In this document: positions 13,840 to 14,597 of the stretch, in pieces
How the letters are laid out: each line of letters begins with the position of its first letter
Position numbering within the stretch: position 1 is the first letter of the stretch
Assembly: GCA_964493955.1 (NCBI GenBank)
Contig: CAZBPZ010000041.1
Coordinates: 1 to 14,597, forward strand
Length of the DNA stretch: 14,597 nt
Direction of reading: 5' to 3'
Source of the DNA: CAZBPZ01 sp964493955
GTDB taxonomy: Bacteria > Chloroflexota > Dehalococcoidia > Dehalococcoidales > Fen-1064
Program-made: the position numbers and the translations under genes
Notes under the pieces: generated by a model
What the model saw: only the letters and a program-made list of their open reading frames with translations
Database searches by the model: none
What the model was told of the DNA's origin: nothing

Positions 13840-14597
13840 CTAGCCGAGGGCTTCGAGGGCGGCCGCCAGGTCCGGCGGCAGGGGCGATTCAAAGGTGAGC
13901 TCCCGGCTGCTTTCCGGGTGGCGGAAGCTGAGCCGGGCGGCGTGGAGGAACTGCCGGGAGAGCACACTTGAGGGCGGCCCGTAGGTGGCATCACCCTCAA
14001 CCGGGTGGCCGATGGCGGCCAGGTGTACCCTTATCTGGTGGGTGCGGCCTGTCTCCGGTATGACCTCGAGCAGCGTGTGGTGCGGTAGGTACCTTGCCAC
14101 CCGGTAGCCGGTGCGGGCGAGCCGCCCGCGGCTTGGCGGGACCACCGCCATCCGCTGGCGGTGGGCCGGGTCACGCCCCACCGGCGCCTCAATCACCCCT
14201 TCGGCCGGCTCCAGCCGTCCCTTTACCAGCACCAGGTATACCTTTTTGACGGTGCGTGACCTGAACTGCTCCACCAGCTCCCGGTGGGCCAGGTGGGTCT
14301 TTGCCACCAGCAGCAGGCCGGAGGTGTCCTTGTCCAGCCGGTGGACAAGGCCGGGACGGAGAGGGTCGGTACTGTCCGGCAAGCTTTCCAGGTGGGCCAG
14401 CAGGGCGTTGACCAGCGTGTGGCGGCGGTGGCCGGCGGCGGGGTGGACGGTTAGCCCGGCGGGTTTATCTATCACCAGCAGGCAGTTGTCCTCGTAGATG
14501 ATGTTGAGCGGAATTGGCTCGGGTTCGGGCTGGCCGGGGGGCGGGGGCGGGACGCGCACCAGCACTTCGTCGCCGGCCGCCAGCCTGGTGGCGGCCC
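13840..14597 (-). CDS. rluD: RluA/RluD-family 23S rRNA pseudouridine synthase, 5' end beyond window
   Basis: 252 visible residues. Reading continues open to the window edge; the most upstream part (ATRLAAGDEVLVRV) looks like the end of an S4 domain, so the N-terminus is missing and the GTG at 14565 is not the start. The catalytic domain shows IIYEDNCLLVIDKPAGLTVH, then GLVHRLDKDTSGLLLVAK with the catalytic Asp in HRLDKDTSG, then PETGRTHQIRVHLAAIGHPV. It converts uridines in 23S rRNA (RluD: the helix 69 loop) to pseudouridine. RluD rather than RluC or RluA is preferred because of the S4 end and the PAGLTVHPA form, but the target sites cannot be read. The RDD gene follows after 74 nt with its own promoter. 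Confidence 0.88.
   Translation of the reverse strand, partial: AATRLAAGDEVLVRVPPPPPGQPEPEPIPLNIIYEDNCLLVIDKPAGLTVHPAAGHRRHTLVNALLAHLESLPDSTDPLRPGLVHRLDKDTSGLLLVAKTHLAHRELVEQFRSRTVKKVYLVLVKGRLEPAEGVIEAPVGRDPAHRQRMAVVPPSRGRLARTGYRVARYLPHHTLLEVIPETGRTHQIRVHLAAIGHPVEGDATYGPPSSVLSRQFLHAARLSFRHPESSRELTFESPLPPDLAAALEALG

Noticed and set aside
1..14597. CRISPR arrays, tRNA genes, insertion sequences, phage genes
   Set aside because: Looked for regularly spaced repeats, TTCRANY-type T-arm sequences in gaps, transposase motifs and terminal inverted repeats; none were found, and gaps between genes are all under 200 nt.

Overview
The window is GC-rich chromosomal DNA (GC-ending codons dominate every gene) carrying housekeeping genes on both strands. 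No rRNA, tRNA, CRISPR array, insertion sequence or phage gene was seen. The gene set and style suggest a Chloroflexota/Dehalococcoidia-like or similar deep-branching high-GC bacterium; this is an inference, as no marker here settles the taxonomy.

Layout. Positions 1-1017 (minus): the first codons of the ribosome-assembly GTPase gene der, cut by the window edge, preceded by argF (ornithine carbamoyltransferase). Positions 1165-2585 (plus): a three-gene run coding for a DUF4342 protein, a DUF123/GIY-YIG-type protein and a histidine phosphatase, with a diverged tandem duplication at the last junction. Positions 2582-4296 (minus): a crotonase-fold enzyme followed by an ArsA/Get3-type ATPase; the ATPase and phosphatase genes share a CTAG stop overlap. 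Positions 4446-8117 (plus): polA and mutM, a DNA replication/repair pair. Positions 8129-9656 (minus): an MFS exporter followed by a 62-residue two-helix membrane protein. Positions 9817-9933 (plus): a very basic 38-residue ORF, divergent from the MFS gene, with its own promoter and ribosome binding site. Positions 9970-14597 (minus): a run of rluD-type pseudouridine synthase (cut by the window edge), RDD membrane protein, gltX, a PflX-like radical SAM protein and a DUF502 membrane protein.

Regulation. Six intergenic starts carry the same extended -10 shape, GTG(C/G)TAnnnT, usually with a weak -35: argF, the crotonase gene, polA, the MFS gene, the 38-residue ORF and the RDD gene. In front of polA the element lies so close to the ATG that the mRNA is predicted to be leaderless. 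The MFS gene and the small basic ORF are fired divergently from two such promoters 38 bp apart.

Most of the window is ordinary core metabolism and information processing. The parts most worth a second look are the 38-residue basic ORF with its divergent promoter, the shared promoter motif and leaderless polA, the duplicated gene start before the phosphatase, the Cys-poor ArsA-like ATPase paired with a crotonase, and the alternative hairpins at the start of the MFS gene. I saw no clear multi-gene novel system.
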